The notes: generated by a model from the sequence alone, not told the origin. 64,000 bases of DNA from Pseudocercospora fijiensis CIRAD86 (GCF_000340215.1 NW_006921540.1:2789486-2853485); one strand, 5' to 3'; positions 21,775 to 32,850 are shown, counted from the first letter of the stretch. Numbers and translations: made by a program.

Positions 21775-23477
21775 GGTAGGACCTAGAAATTAATAAACAT
21801 ATAATCGTAAGGAGACATTAATACTTCTTGCCTTCTAGAATAAATAGTCTTTTATTAAACCGCCTTATTGGGTTATCGTTAGATTCGAATAAAGGATAGT
21901 AGCTTAAGGAAGGGGAGGCAGCCGGCTTAGGAAGGCCCGAAGAGCCGAATCCTTAAGGTATGTTTGTCTTTAAGAATATAGGGAAAGGGAAGAAGGAGAG
22001 GAAGAGCGAATAGAGAATTAGAAATAGTCCGTAGGTAAGCGGGGTCGGTTGCTATAGCAACTAGTCTGTTTAGGTCCTAGGAATTCGAAACACATTTCGG
22101 ACATATGCCGGCTATATACGCCGGCTATATTACCTTATACGTAAACGCTTCGTCTCCTTAAAGCTGCTCTAAGCCTGTATACGTTTCCGCTTCTCGACCC
22201 GGTATCGCCTTCTACCTCCGCCCTCCTCCTCTTCGTTATCGCTAATTAGGGTTTCGCTTAGACTAAATTTCGCATTCTCTTCGCGCTCCTAGGTTTCTTC
22301 GATCTTAAGGTTTTCTAATTCCTCGATCAACTCCTTTAGTATAATCTTTAGTAACCTGCCTTAGCGATTCTAGTAGAGGAGATAGTATCGGAATACTATA
22401 ATAGATTCGAAGGTAGTAGGCGAGTATGTTCGATTAAAGCGGCCCTAGTAACGAGCGATACTAAAAGACCTCTTATAGCCTATACCTACGCTCGGGATAG
22501 CGAGGACGTCCCGAGCGACCGACGCTATCGTTAGAAACTTAGGCTCTAACCGCTACTATATAGCGAGAATATCGTCTCCGAATTCGTCTAGAAGACCGGT
22601 AAGATCTAGAGATTATTAGCCCTCTTTCCGAGCCTACGGGTTTGTACTTACTCGCGCGCTAATAGAGATCGAACTCTTCTTTATTTACTTTAGTAGTTGC
22701 TTCCTCTTCTGCCTCTACTTCCTGCCTACGAAATAGGTATAATATCGGAGCCTTCTAAACCTTCTTTTTCTTTGTAGGAGCTGCATTTAGACTAGTTTCT
22801 TTCCGACGCTCGTAGAACATCTTTTCTAGAATAGTCTAGTAACGCTTCGGCTATACCTCGTCCGCCTTCTATTCCGGCCTCTACTAGTATGTATCCTTTT
22901 CTACCGGGTTAAGTAAGCACGCAACGCTATAGATATCCCCGAACGAGTTAAAGGTAGCACTGTAATATTTATATAACTTAGTATAGGAGGTGTCTATAGC
23001 TTTCGTTATAGCTACTTTCTAGGGAACGCTCTTTTTAGCTAGCTTAGCTGCGGTTTCCTTAAGCTCGTTAAAGAGCTAGTTATAGTACGTAAAGACAAGG
23101 TGGATCGTCGGTCCTCGGGTTCTTCTAATCGTAGTAGTAACCTTCGCGTAATACTTACTAATATCGACGAGATACTCTACTTAGCGCTATTCGGCGGCGG
23201 TAAGGCCGAGCTACTTAATACCCTCGGAACTCTAATAGATCTCGAGAGCGGTACGTAAAGTATATCCCCTCGTAACTATATAGAAAGTCGAATCGAACCG
23301 GGTCTTAACGTCTTAGGTAAAACAGAGTAGGCGCTAAGGAGGCCGCTTTTGCTATCGCTTATTCTATGCGATATTCTAGGTATCGGTTTTAGGGCGCTCG
23401 ATTAGGTTCTTTTAAATAGCCTCGAATCGGTTATATCTCTATAAGCTCGAGTTCGTATATATTACTAGACGACGAAG

Positions 23478-23546
23478 CTAGAGAAAAAGAGTTAGAACTA
23501 TACTAGGTTACCGGCTATAGGTGCCGGCTACGGACAAAAGTTATAC
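23478..23546 (-). other. Transposase intron with paired GCCGGC units
   Basis: A 69-bp intron, donor GTATAA, TTCTAAC branch-like sequence and CTCTAG acceptor, with two TAGCCGG(C/T) units near its 5' part. Both flanking exons are phase 0. Confidence 0.75.
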
Positions 23547-24480
23547 CTTATATAAAACGAGAGCGAGGCTCTCTACCTTATCCCGTCTTATTGCTATAAT
23601 AAGTTTCTCGACTTTCGACTTTGCTTTATCCTTATCTAGGATCTTCTGTTAGTCGTCGTTTAATAGTGCAATTTTAAGCGTCTTAAAGAGGGCTCGGATC
23701 GCGATTTGAACTATATAAGCGAGGTAGGGAAACTTCTATAGGGATGTAACTAGCAACGACGTCGGCTCCGATTTAATAGGGCTAGGGCTATTAATAGGCT
23801 CCTCTTTATCGTTATTATCGTACGTATTGTCGTACGTATCCGGAATCGTAGCGAGCTTAACATTCGGAAGATTAAGCTAGATTATAGACCTTGTAATCTC
23901 CTCTACGCACTCGACCCTATCGATATAATTAGTGATTTTAAAGACATATACGAGTAAATTGTATATACAACGCCTTATACAATGTTCGATTATTACTAGC
24001 GTTGTCCGTAGTAATCGAGATTAGTTTCGTTGTTACGCTAACCCTATCTATTGCCGTATAGACAAGCTTCGCTATATCCTTACTAGTATAGGAACCTAGA
24101 ATTTTAGGGAATCCGATTATAAGTTCCTAGAGTTTCTAATCCGAATTGATAAAGTATAGCATAATTAAGAGGAAGGAGGCTCTTATAGTCCGGCTTAACT
24201 AGCTATCGACAGCAATAGCTACTCGGCGAGTATTACGGAGGATCTCCCGAATATCGTCTAACGTAGCCTCTTTATTCTTTTCGAATATAATACGCTAGGT
24301 TGTCGTACCGAGAAATGGGGGAGGGTAGTTTATAAGATATAGGTATGTCTTCTATATAGACTCCCTTTCGTAGAAGTCTTCCGGAAGACCGTTTATAGCT
24401 AGCATTTCGTTTGCTAGTTGCTTAAAGTCTTCGGGGGAGAAATCGGTAGCCTTTAATCCTAGAGCTTCCTTAAGCGTAGC

Positions 24481-24580
24481 CTATAATAATTAGCTAGATC
24501 TCTACGGTTGATTTAGGTAGCCGGAATCTATAGCCGGCAGCTGTAGCCGGCAGCTGTAGCCGGCATTTTAGAAGACATAC
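24481..24580 (-). other. Transposase intron with GCCGGCTACAGCT array
   Basis: A 100-bp intron with a GTATGT donor and TTATAG acceptor. It contains three 13-bp units, GCCGGCTACAGCT, plus a diverged GCCGGCTA-like end. Exons join in phase 0 into continuous transposase sequence. Confidence 0.85.
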
Positions 24581-25352
24581 CTCTTTCTAGAACGCTGTAT
24601 CTATATCAACTCTCCTCTCTCCTTAAGATTCCCGATACCGTTTAGAATAGAGATAGTTCGTAGGCGATGAGTTCCTATCCTCTAGTTTCGGGTGTTTTAA
24701 GATTAAACCGTAGAAGTTGTAGACAATTACTAGTTAACCTTTAAGTCGAGAAGTCGTATAACGGTACAATGCCCCCTCTATAAAGAACTTCTAGAATGTG
24801 TCCGTTCGCTCCTTACTCCCCTATCGCATCGAGTACTTCCGGAGTTTATACTCCTTCGAACGTAAGTATAAAGGGAACTATATCTTATAGACCTATTAAT
24901 TGAACTGCTCTATATACTCGGGTTTCTAAAGATACGCCTAGCTAGCCTTTTCGAAGATTTCCGGGTTAATACTCGATGTTCTTATATCTCCGAACAACCT
25001 TCTACTTAGACTCCGTAAAGGTAAGGACTAGGTAGTAGTACCCTATAATGAATTCCTACTACTAGGATTCGGAGAGGATAAATCTAGCCCTAATCGTAGT
25101 CTAGGACTCGATAGGCTCGAAGGTAAGTATACGACCTCCTCTCGACGTTGTCGCAATCTCGCTCGTATACTAGACTATTTCGACTGTCGTCTCGTTGTTA
25201 CCCTTCCTAGTATAGCGCCTAGTATATATACAATATCGGTCGGTATGTTTTGAGGTTTCGTACGGTAAGGTAAGGACTTAGGAGTAGTAGATATATACTA
25301 GTAGCTATAGAGAAACACCCTTTCTTTTATAGCATCGTATCGTTAGGAACAG

Positions 25353-25485
25353 CTAGGTAGTAAATAGCTAGCTACCTTTTTTTTTGTTTCCTAGCTACCT
25401 AACTACTAGATTTTTTTTCCTAGCTACCCTAGCTAGCCTAACTACTAGAATTTCTTTCCTAGCTACCCTAACTACCTGAATTTTG
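25353..25485. repeat. Tandem TCCTAGCTACC repeats between accessory gene 1 and the transposase
   Basis: Three imperfect units of TCCTAGCTACC(C)TA..TACTAGA with T-runs, in the spacer between two minus-strand genes. Probably promoter or terminator spacer; I see no coding. Confidence 0.6.
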
Positions 25486-26995
25486 CCTTCTATACGGCGG
25501 CTCTCTCCTACTAACGGAACCGAGCTACTATACCTAACGAATCTAAGCTCGTTTTCAGTCTTAATCTATCCTCTTTCGGTATAAGATACTCGATAAGCAA
25601 ATGCTTAGGCCGAGTCTAACTACGAAACCTAAGACTAACTAACAGCTCTATTAACTAATCCTAATCCTCGAACTCCTTCCGCTTCTTAGTAAAGACCTTA
25701 AAGAGCGCTCGAGCTTCTTCGGGTGCCTGCGGAGTAGTCGAGATAAAGCCGTATCGCTGAAATAGGTAATCCTTCGGAGGCTTATATAGAGATTTAGAGA
25801 ATTCTAACGCCAACCTATCCTACTAGCAGCTTAGATTCCGGATACAAGCCCTCTCTACCTTAGTAAAGATTTTATATAGCAGTAGCACTCTGCCTTCGAG
25901 AAACGCTTTCTATTTAACTATTAGTATCTGCCGGCTACGAACGCCGGCTATATATGCCGAGTATAGAATAATTACCTATACCCCTTCCTCCTATAGTAAT
26001 ACTTCTACCGTCCCTAGATACCTAGCCCCGATCGTATTAATCGCAAGCCACTTTGCCTTTATAGACGCAAAGGCTTCGCTCTAATACTAATAAAGAAACT
26101 TCTACTCTATATCGAGGATATAAAGACGACTAGTCTCGATTCCAATCCTTACTAGCTTTTCGTAGTAGCTTTAACTATAATTTTCTAGATTGATAGGACT
26201 TATACCTTAGCCCTTTACTAGTATCTCGTCTCTTTAACTGTGCTCGATCTACTCCTAGCGCTTATCGTCTATAGCGTTAGGCCCTAAGACTACACCTGTT
26301 ACTAGATCGACGTATAGTATCTCCTCGCTTTTTTTAGTTCCTTTATTCGCAGTATCAAGCTCTATCGCGGCATCCTAAACTCTAGCATTATTGTTCTCGG
26401 CTATCTAAACATCTCCGTTACTATCGGTCGTATCGATAGAGGTAGCGGCTATAGGTCTGAATGCTATTAGTTAACGTATTAAAGAAAAATATGCCGGCCA
26501 CAGCTGCCGGCTACGGCTGCCGGCTATAGCTGCTAGCTACGGCCGCTAGCTAGATTGACTTACGCTACTAGAACTTTACGCTCGAAAACTAGCCGCAATT
26601 CTTTCCTCCTCTTAGCCTTCTCTTAGGTTGTCTTCTTATTCTAACCTTCACTTTTTTCTATAGGCGCTAGCTATCGATAGAATGCCTTATTCCGCGCCTT
26701 TCTTCTCTTATCCTTAGCTCTTTTATCCTTATCTATCTTGTCCTTTCTCTCGCGGTCTCGTACGGAATTCTTCTTCGTAGAGTACTCCTCTTTAGTTTTG
26801 CGCTTTTTAGTTAGACGCTTAGGCAAAATAAACTCGCGGTCTTTAGTTCTATCTTCTGTTTAGCGCGCGGCGCGCTTCTCTCTTGCTATTATAAGGGAAA
26901 GGGGCGGGGGCGCAGCGTATAGTAGTTGTTGTCGGTATAGGTATAGAGGAAGAAGTTGAAAGTATAAGAATATCGCGAAGCCCTAATTGTTGCCG
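25480..26995 (-). pseudogene. hAT accessory gene 1, highly basic N-terminus (RIP-decayed)
   Basis: Three minus-strand exons: about 26995-26564, 26456-25976 and 25909 to about 25480. Intron 1 (26457-26563) has GTAAGT, TTAACTAAT and TTCAG; intron 2 (25910-25975) has GTAATT, ATACTAAT and AAATAG. Both carry GCCGGC arrays, and both joins keep the frame (middle exon 481 nt, phases 1 and 0). Exon 1 is extremely Lys/Arg-rich (PKRLTKKRKTKEEYSTKKN, KDKRAKDKRRKARNKAF), suggesting nuclear targeting or nucleic-acid binding. Exon 2 has VDLVTGVVLGPNAID and FLYQYQSEAFASIKAKWLAI. Exon 3 has FTKKRKEFEDWDWLIELL. I recognise no family. Start and stop are uncertain. Confidence 0.55.
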
Positions 26996-27030
26996 CCTAC
27001 GTAACGTTATATAGGTAAGCTTTCGCAACT

Positions 27031-27330
27031 ACGGCAACTACGCCCCGGCAACAGCAACTACGCCCTAGCAACGGCAACTACGCCCTAGCAACGGCAACCA
27101 CGCCCTAGTAACGGTAATAAAGCGTAGTAAATACAACCTAGTAACTATTATAGCCGGCAATCGTAGCCGGCAGTCGAATAAGAGTGTCCTTATAGCAAAA
27201 CTACGCCCTAGTAACGGCAACTACGCCCTAGCAACGGCAACTACGCCCTAGCAACGGCAAAAGAGCGTAGTAAATATAACAGAGTTACTATTATAGCCGG
27301 CAATCGTAGCCGGCAGTCGAATAAGAGTGT
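27031..27330. repeat. 20-bp minisatellite and duplicated block near the hAT right end
   Basis: Units CAACTACGCCCTAGCAACGG, three to four in each of two clusters (about 27031-27115 and 27191-27262). Each cluster is followed by a near-identical stretch with AGCGTAGTAAATA, two TAGCCGGC units and GAATAAGAGTGTCC. It is subterminal in the transposon. Confidence 0.8.
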
Positions 27331-27479
27331 CCTTATAGTAAAACTAATATAGTCTCTAGTTTAAACTAGGAATCTATATAGTTCGAAAAAACTAAACCGG
27401 AACTAGGGAGCTGGTTCGCCGCTAAGAAACCAAACTATATACGTTTGGTGGTTCGGAAACCGAACTACTACGGGGTCTA

Positions 27480-27487
27480 CTCTATAC
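27480..27487. repeat. hAT target-site duplication, right copy
   Basis: CTCTATAC, matching 17563-17570. Confidence 0.92.
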
Positions 27488-27815
27488 TGCCTAGGAGGTG
27501 TCGAGTCTAAGTAACGACTACTAAATCTCCGACACATAGTTAGCGAATATCTACGTACGCGCTAACTAGTCCTTTGCCTCCTATTTATCTTAGCGGTCTT
27601 TAAATTGCTCCTATGTTTTAGTAGATAATAGCTTGACTTTAGGCTTTAGGCGGGTCCCCTAGATATAGCGCTATATCTATATGCCTTTAAGGGCACCCTT
27701 AGCGGCGTAGGCCTATGCTAGATAATTCTCCTTATTCTTTAGCTTAGGAATATTGCTTATATAAGCGTTAGCGGTAGTAGGGGGAGCTATTGCTAATAGC
27801 GATAGCGATAATATA
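27488..27815 (-). pseudogene. Copia gag N-terminal segment (RIP-decayed)
   Basis: Minus-strand reading LLAIAPPTTANAYISNIPKL then KNKENYLAQAYAAKGALKGI, the usual N-terminal Copia gag pattern (ENY..W). It continues leftward at 17562 once the hAT element is removed. The start codon is not resolved; an ATA near 27815 may be an old ATG. Confidence 0.75.
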
Positions 27816-28084
27816 AAAAGAGACTATAGACTTGTCTTAAGAATGTAACGAGGCCGCCGATAGGCGCGCCTATATCGTACTAGTATAGCGGACAGCCGAC
27901 ACTATTGTTATATAACCGACTCGAGTCGGGACTAGTACCTACTAGAACACTCGAGAGCGGCGGCGGCGACGATAGTATCGGCGCAATTTTTAGTAACAAG
28001 CGCTAGCTACGCAGCAGTCGGAGTAACTATTAGAATACGTATTAAACGTGTTATACGCGTTAGAAACGTAGGGGGCTTATAACT

Positions 28085-28206
28085 ACTTAATGTAAACTGT
28101 AATATATTTAGAAGAGGGCTTATCTATAGGAAGCCTAAAAATAAAGTGCGCAGTTTCAGCCTTAGGCATTATATACGTAATACTATATATACTACACACT
28201 TTAAGT
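28085..28206 (-). repeat. Copia 5' LTR
   Basis: A 122-bp repeat of 622-743, followed by the AGTAG duplication at 28207-28211. Confidence 0.88.
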
Positions 28207-28211
28207 AGTAG

Positions 28212-29260
28212 TCGTAGGATAAGTACCTAGATAGTAACCTTAACGTTATTACTACTTAGGCGTAACAGGAAGAGTAAATAGAAGAGTCTATCGTCTACGT
28301 TAATCTATATACAAATACTAATAGGCTCGACGAACTCGACGAGTTCGAGCCGAGACTATACCTCTAAAAGTCTAACTCGCTATTTCCTCGGTATTATCGC
28401 TAGGTATGTCCGTCGCGTACCCTAAGAATATAGCGCTTTTACTAACCGGTTCTAGATCGAATTCGCGTAGATAAAGCTTGCTACTATATAGCCGTTCGGT
28501 ATAGATCGCTTCGTCGTCGTTCCTCTATACGCGTATCCTACTATAACGAGCCGAACGGATAGTACCTTCGTATAGAGGGTCCTAGTTAGGTGCGACCTAC
28601 GGTTATTAGAGGAAATCTGTCTTCCTAGCGCTATCGATGCTTTACTATAATATAACTAACCCTTCGACTTCCCGCGAAACAATAGCTATATTAAATACTA
28701 CGACTTCTTCGATATAGAGGTAGGACGGGACTTCGATATAAAAAGGAGGCTATAGTTAGTATAGAATGCTACTAATTTCAGTTATACTTAAATCGATACG
28801 GACGACGCGATAGTAATCCTTAATATAGGGCGTAGGAATAGAGAGTTTTATCGTCTAGAGATATATATAGGAACAGGAGAGTAGTACGTTTCCTTAGGAC
28901 TACTATAAGTACGGTACTCGCGCCCTAGAGATAGACGCTATCGTAACTTAGAAAGAAGGCGGAGGAGCCTAAGTACGGTATCGTAGGTAGAGTAATCTAT
29001 CTCCTTTCGTCTATAAACTTTCCGTACTTATTATCGTCTCTAGGCCGTAATTTGCCCTTACGCGACGTCTTCGATAGCGCAGCGGCGCGTAGGGTACATT
29101 TAAAGCTGTATCTCGTTCTTACTACGCGTAAAGACAATACGCTCTCTAAATAGACGGCGGTACCGGACAAGTTAGAGGCCCTAGATAGACCGATACGTTT
29201 GGTTTTAGTCTCTATCTCGTCTTAGTATAGATAAGAAAGCACGTACCTTAGAAGGCTAGG
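28212..29260 (+). pseudogene. Unidentified RIP-decayed coding-like region
   Basis: One + strand frame stays free of frameshift for about 1 kb with only TAG/TAA breaks. It reads, for example, LATIQPFGIDRFVVVPLYAY, LLEEICLPSAIDALLQYN and SYIKYYDFFDIEVGRDFDIK. It probably continues from the sequence left of the Copia insertion. I do not recognise the family; an older transposon is likeliest. Confidence 0.4.
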
Positions 29261-29394
29261 GGTTTTTTTTTATATATATAAAGTTCTAGTATCCCTAAAA
29301 TACGCGGGCGCTCCCGCTTAGCGCGGTAGCTCCCGGATGCGGGGAAAATTACGTATAGGAACTCTAGAATTCGCGGCTATAGCCGGCCGCCTTA

Positions 29395-29760
29395 CGCGAG
29401 CGCAAAAGGATAGCTAATAGAGGATTCGAACCTCTAATACTAAAAGTTATACCCTCGCTAGTCGCTACCCTATATCTCTATAAGGACTACGAGCGAATGA
29501 CTCTTACTATCTAGAACCGATCTAATTAGCTAGAGGGTTATAGAATATAGATAATTGTATAGATTAAAAAAAAAGTTGTAGCTAATAAAGGAATTAAACC
29601 CCCTATCCGGACGATCTAGTAGATCGTAGATCGCCTTATACTAATTTTACCGTACCCTTAAAGGTACGGTCGGCTAATATATTCGAGCGAATATAGTTCG
29701 GTATCTCGCTAACTAGGGCTAGCTTTAAATAACTAGCGAGGGTATAACCTTTAGGACTAC
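29395..29760 (-). other. tRNA-like remnants (two), possible SINE or decayed tRNA cluster
   Basis: On the minus strand, GGTTCGAATCC at 29422-29432 is a perfect Pol III B box / T-loop. A second T-arm-like GGGGTTTAATTCC lies at about 29590-29602. It is 3' on the minus strand of a perfect 17-bp inverted repeat (29611-29627) shaped like an anticodon arm with a 7-nt loop CTACTAG. A 24-bp inverted repeat (29439-29462 with 29732-29755, 22/24) links a third tRNA-like piece. Acceptor stems do not pair well, so none looks functional. Confidence 0.4.
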
Positions 29761-29885
29761 CTAATTAGCTAGAGGTCTCTATTTACGTAGCGGCTATAAG
29801 CGTCCCCGCTCGCTTAGCTCCGGTTACGTATTAGAAAGCCGCTCCTATCCGACCTCGCCTTTCTTTACTATAGGAGTATATATAG

Positions 29886-30175
29886 TATCGATAGAGAGTA
29901 AATAGAGGATTAGCGGAGACGACGCGAGGAGCGGGCGAGGTTTAGGAGAGGGACTCCCTTTTCGCCGTTAGAATAGCGCGGATCGATACGTCTTACTAGC
30001 ATTTCGCGACAACGAAAGCGTAGGTAGTAAATAGAGGACCGGCGGAGACGACGTAAGAAGCGGGCGAGGTTTAGAAAAGGGACTCCCTTTTCGCTATTAG
30101 GATAGCGCGGATCGATATGTCTTACTAGCATTTCGCGATACTAAAAGAGTAGGGAGTAAATAGAAGATTAGCGGC
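29886..30175. repeat. 129-bp tandem repeat, 2.3 copies
   Basis: GTAAATAGA(A/G)GA recurs at 29898, 30027 and 30156, a period of exactly 129 bp (43 codons). The minus strand is open across two units (29910-30131), repeating PRYSNGEKGVPLLNLAR, so the repeat could be coding; I do not recognise it. Confidence 0.75.
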
Positions 30176-30249
30176 GTACGCAGTCGGTGCAATTTTTACG
30201 GCGGTAGCGAGTATAAGAGAGGAAAGTAAAATATATAGTTAGATACGGG

Positions 30250-32850
30250 CGACGGTAAGGGTAGGACTATTTTTATTTCATTTCTACCGATTTAGGTACT
30301 ACCGGAATCGCGATATCTTTAGATACGGCCGTTAATTACCTCTAAACTCTAGCTCGTTAATAGCCTTTAGGTATACGTCGCTAACTCCCTACTTCTATAA
30401 TATCTTAGGTTACTAGTCTATATATCTAAAGCTAGCCTTATTCTACGCCTTCTCTAATATCTAGGGCCGATACTTATTCTCCCTATCTTATACGGAGCGG
30501 AACGCAATATTATATTAAAGGCCTCGAGTGCCTTCTACTAGAAAATAGAACGAGCGGGCCTATTTGCTAGGTAGGGTTAGATTAGTACCGGGTCCGCTAG
30601 TCGAGATATAGCTTAGCTACCTCGGGTCGAAGGTATAGAATAGCTATACCTTACCTACTAATTCGAAGGAAGGCGACCGCGGGTCGAGGATAGGGTATAT
30701 AAGAAGCGGGAGAGGGTATTCGGCGAGAGGGTAGTCTTCTACGGCAATAGTCCGGAAACGGAGCTTACCCTAATATACCTATCCGAGCCTATAGAGGTTA
30801 GTACGAGATTAAAAATAGGCAATCCTTCCCGACGGGCTAACTTACGAATCTCTTTAGGGCCGGAATCTTACTATCCGCCTCTAAGAAGTTATAACGATTA
30901 AAGGGGTAAGGAGAGCTATCGTCCTTCGGCTAAAAGGTAAGCTTAACTACGCCGCCGTCTACTATTTCGTACTAGTACGTCTAGTTACTATTAGCTCTAG
31001 TTTCGATATCTATACGCGGCGCTAATACTTATAAACTTAGTATCTAGTTTCGCGTTTATCCTTCTATTAACCGCTATTACGATCTCGTTAGCGTATATAT
31101 CGTAGCGGCGGTTATTACGGTACGCTATATCTAGTTACCGGCCTGTTCTACGGTTCTCCCTTAGGCGATCGAAGATAGGGCTAGTCTCCGGCTTAACGCC
31201 GTTATTCTCGTTATAAAGCGACTTAGCGGCGAAGTTTAGCTCCTACTACTAAATAGCTATAAAATCGACGTCCTCCTAGTCTACTATCGCGCGCGTTCTA
31301 ATCGCTAATATAATAGTGTCGGCGAAGGAAATCGAGGGGGAAATAGTCGTACTAGACTACGCGAAGTATATAGAAGGGCGGCGGTCGATAGAATAATAGT
31401 TAATGTCCGTATCGCGCTCTAAGTTCGTATTAATAATCGCGTTAATATATTACTTCTAGATCGCGTTACGTGTACAAACAAACAGGCAGCTACGCATACG
31501 CGGCGCGTATATTACTTCGAGATGCACTTAGGACTAGGGGGTATCGAAATAAAGGTCTTTAGAATTGCGCGATACTACCCGAACGAATATCGCTCTTTAA
31601 GAGCGCCGAGTACGGGAAATTAAGCCGAAGAATACACTATCCGAGCTAGCGTACACGTACTATATCGCTAATCTAGGCCTTTAATACCGAAATTGCCCTC
31701 CTAGAATATATAGTCTTAACCGGCGCTTAGTCTGTATATTTAACCGCGATCTGCCTTCCTTTAGGCGTAGTAGGTACCGCTACAGCTTCTTTACCTTCTT
31801 CTATATTAAAATCCTCTATATCCGCTGCCTACGATACTATCTCTAGACATGCCGGACTATCGTTTAGCGAGCTAATGTCTTAGACGCTTAAAGGCGAGTT
31901 ATAGGCGTCCTCGCCTAATACCTCTAATCGGCTATTACTAACACTACTAGCTCTAGTAGGATCTAGTTTTCTAAATAGCCCCTAGCTATATACGCATCTC
32001 TCTTTAATAATCGGCGACTAGAGGATAGTACTCCCGGTAGGACCTATATAGAGCAATCTACTTAACGCCCGAGGAATCTAGTAGCTATCCTGCTAGTCTC
32101 CTAACTTTAGGCGCTCTATAGGGTGCCTATAGCCTTTCCGCGTCGAGAAATTGCGAGATCGACACTATATAAGACTAGATTACGCCGGTAAACGTAGAGC
32201 TTTCTTAGGATCGGTTAAAGAGACGCCTATCTACCGAGTACTCTCGCTCTCTCTCTCCCCTCTATACGAACTACCTTATACGAACCTACTATTCGTACTT
32301 AGTCCTCCTCCGTAATCTCGGCCGGCGAGTATCCTACTACTCTCGCAAACTATATACCCTAGATTTGATTAACTAGTTAGGGATAATTTATCTAAACTAG
32401 ATCTCGAGGGCTTGTATAGGAGTAGTATTCCGGGTAACCTTTATTTAATCTATATACTCCGCTAATACTATCTTAGGATCTAGGAATCTTGTAATCTACG
32501 GATTCTAATAATCTAACTAGCTCCGTTAAAGGAACTTCCTAGTATTAATTTCCGAATTATTACGATTCGTAAGCAAGTACTAATCGTATAGGCCCTCCTA
32601 ACTAGGTTCTCCGCTATCGATTCTTTACGATTCGTCCGCCCTAGATCTTAGACTTCTTTCGTAATATCGAATATCTAGCTATTCTATCTATAAACAACTT
32701 AGGACTAGTAAGCATTAGAGGTAGGTAGGCTAATAGCCGCGGTCCCTTCTAACCGAGATCCCTAATATCGACTCTTTACGATTCGTATACCTTATACCGC
32801 TCTAGGATCCTAATTTCCGAGGCGTACCTTAACGATTATATTATCGACGA
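30250..32850. other. RIP-decayed DNA, unidentified
   Basis: Parts of the minus strand read as protein through TAG/TAA (near 30830-31010: RIDIETRANSN then VVKLTF.PKDDSSPYPFNRY). No family is recognised and frames change. TACGATTCGT occurs three times at 32571, 32626 and 32777. It ends with GACGA (32846-32850), the left duplication of Gypsy-2. Confidence 0.45.

Larger units (their letters stand above)
22145..25335 (-). pseudogene. hAT-family transposase (RIP-decayed)
   Basis: Coding on the minus strand with TAG/TAA breaks. An N-terminal region (KPEYIEQFNQQVYKIQFPL near 24910) precedes an intron at 24481-24580 (GTATGT donor, TTATTATAG acceptor, phase 0). The RNase H-like core follows: RRVAIAVDSW, then HTSKDIAKLVYTAID, then ITTDNASNN (about 24250-24000). 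An RCI..NLLV-type block follows after an apparent frameshift near 23995. A second intron (23478-23546) joins in phase to the TRFDSTFYIV region, then KLYKYYSATFNSFG. The C-terminal dimerisation domain reads LAIWWRLEPKF, ARDVLAIPSVG, FRYYLLYWNR (about 22600-22340). Start and end are approximate; ATG 25335 is a candidate. Confidence 0.88.
17571..27479 (-). mobile_element. 9.9-kb multigene hAT transposon
   Basis: Inverted ends TAGACCCCGTAG (17571) and CTACGGGGTCTA (to 27479), flanked by exact 8-bp duplications CTCTATAC. The ends revert to CAGACCCC-type termini if RIP is undone. The transposase (22145-25335, minus) has hAT motifs. The element is 2-3 times longer than a usual autonomous fungal hAT because it carries other genes: two histone H3-fold genes, two accessory genes and a + strand ORF. 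GGTTTGG-rich sequence lies inside the left end, and 20-bp minisatellites lie near the right end. GCCGGCTA-core arrays recur at about 13 places, several of them inside introns. Confidence 0.92.
622..28206 (-). mobile_element. Ty1/Copia LTR retrotransposon split by two nested transposons
   Basis: Terminal direct repeats of 122 bp lie at 622-743 and 28085-28206, with palindromic ends (ACTTAA and TTAAGT), and both sides are flanked by AGTAG (617-621 and 28207-28211). The two repeats differ at about five sites, all C/T or G/A, as RIP would give. A purine tract (GGGGGTA on the minus strand) abuts the left, 3' LTR. Internal sequence on the minus strand encodes gag, protease, integrase, reverse transcriptase and RNase H in the Copia order. 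Removing the insertions at 3986-16295 (plus a 4-bp duplication) and 17571-27479 (plus an 8-bp duplication) leaves about 5.35 kb, a normal Copia length. Confidence 0.93.

Noticed and set aside
17561..27490. A 10-bp target duplication (ACTCTATACT) for the 9.9-kb transposon, suggesting a Mutator-like element.
   Set aside because: Setting the ends at TAGACCCC/GGGGTCTA makes the inverted ends symmetric and leaves an exact 8-bp duplication, and the transposase has hAT motifs.
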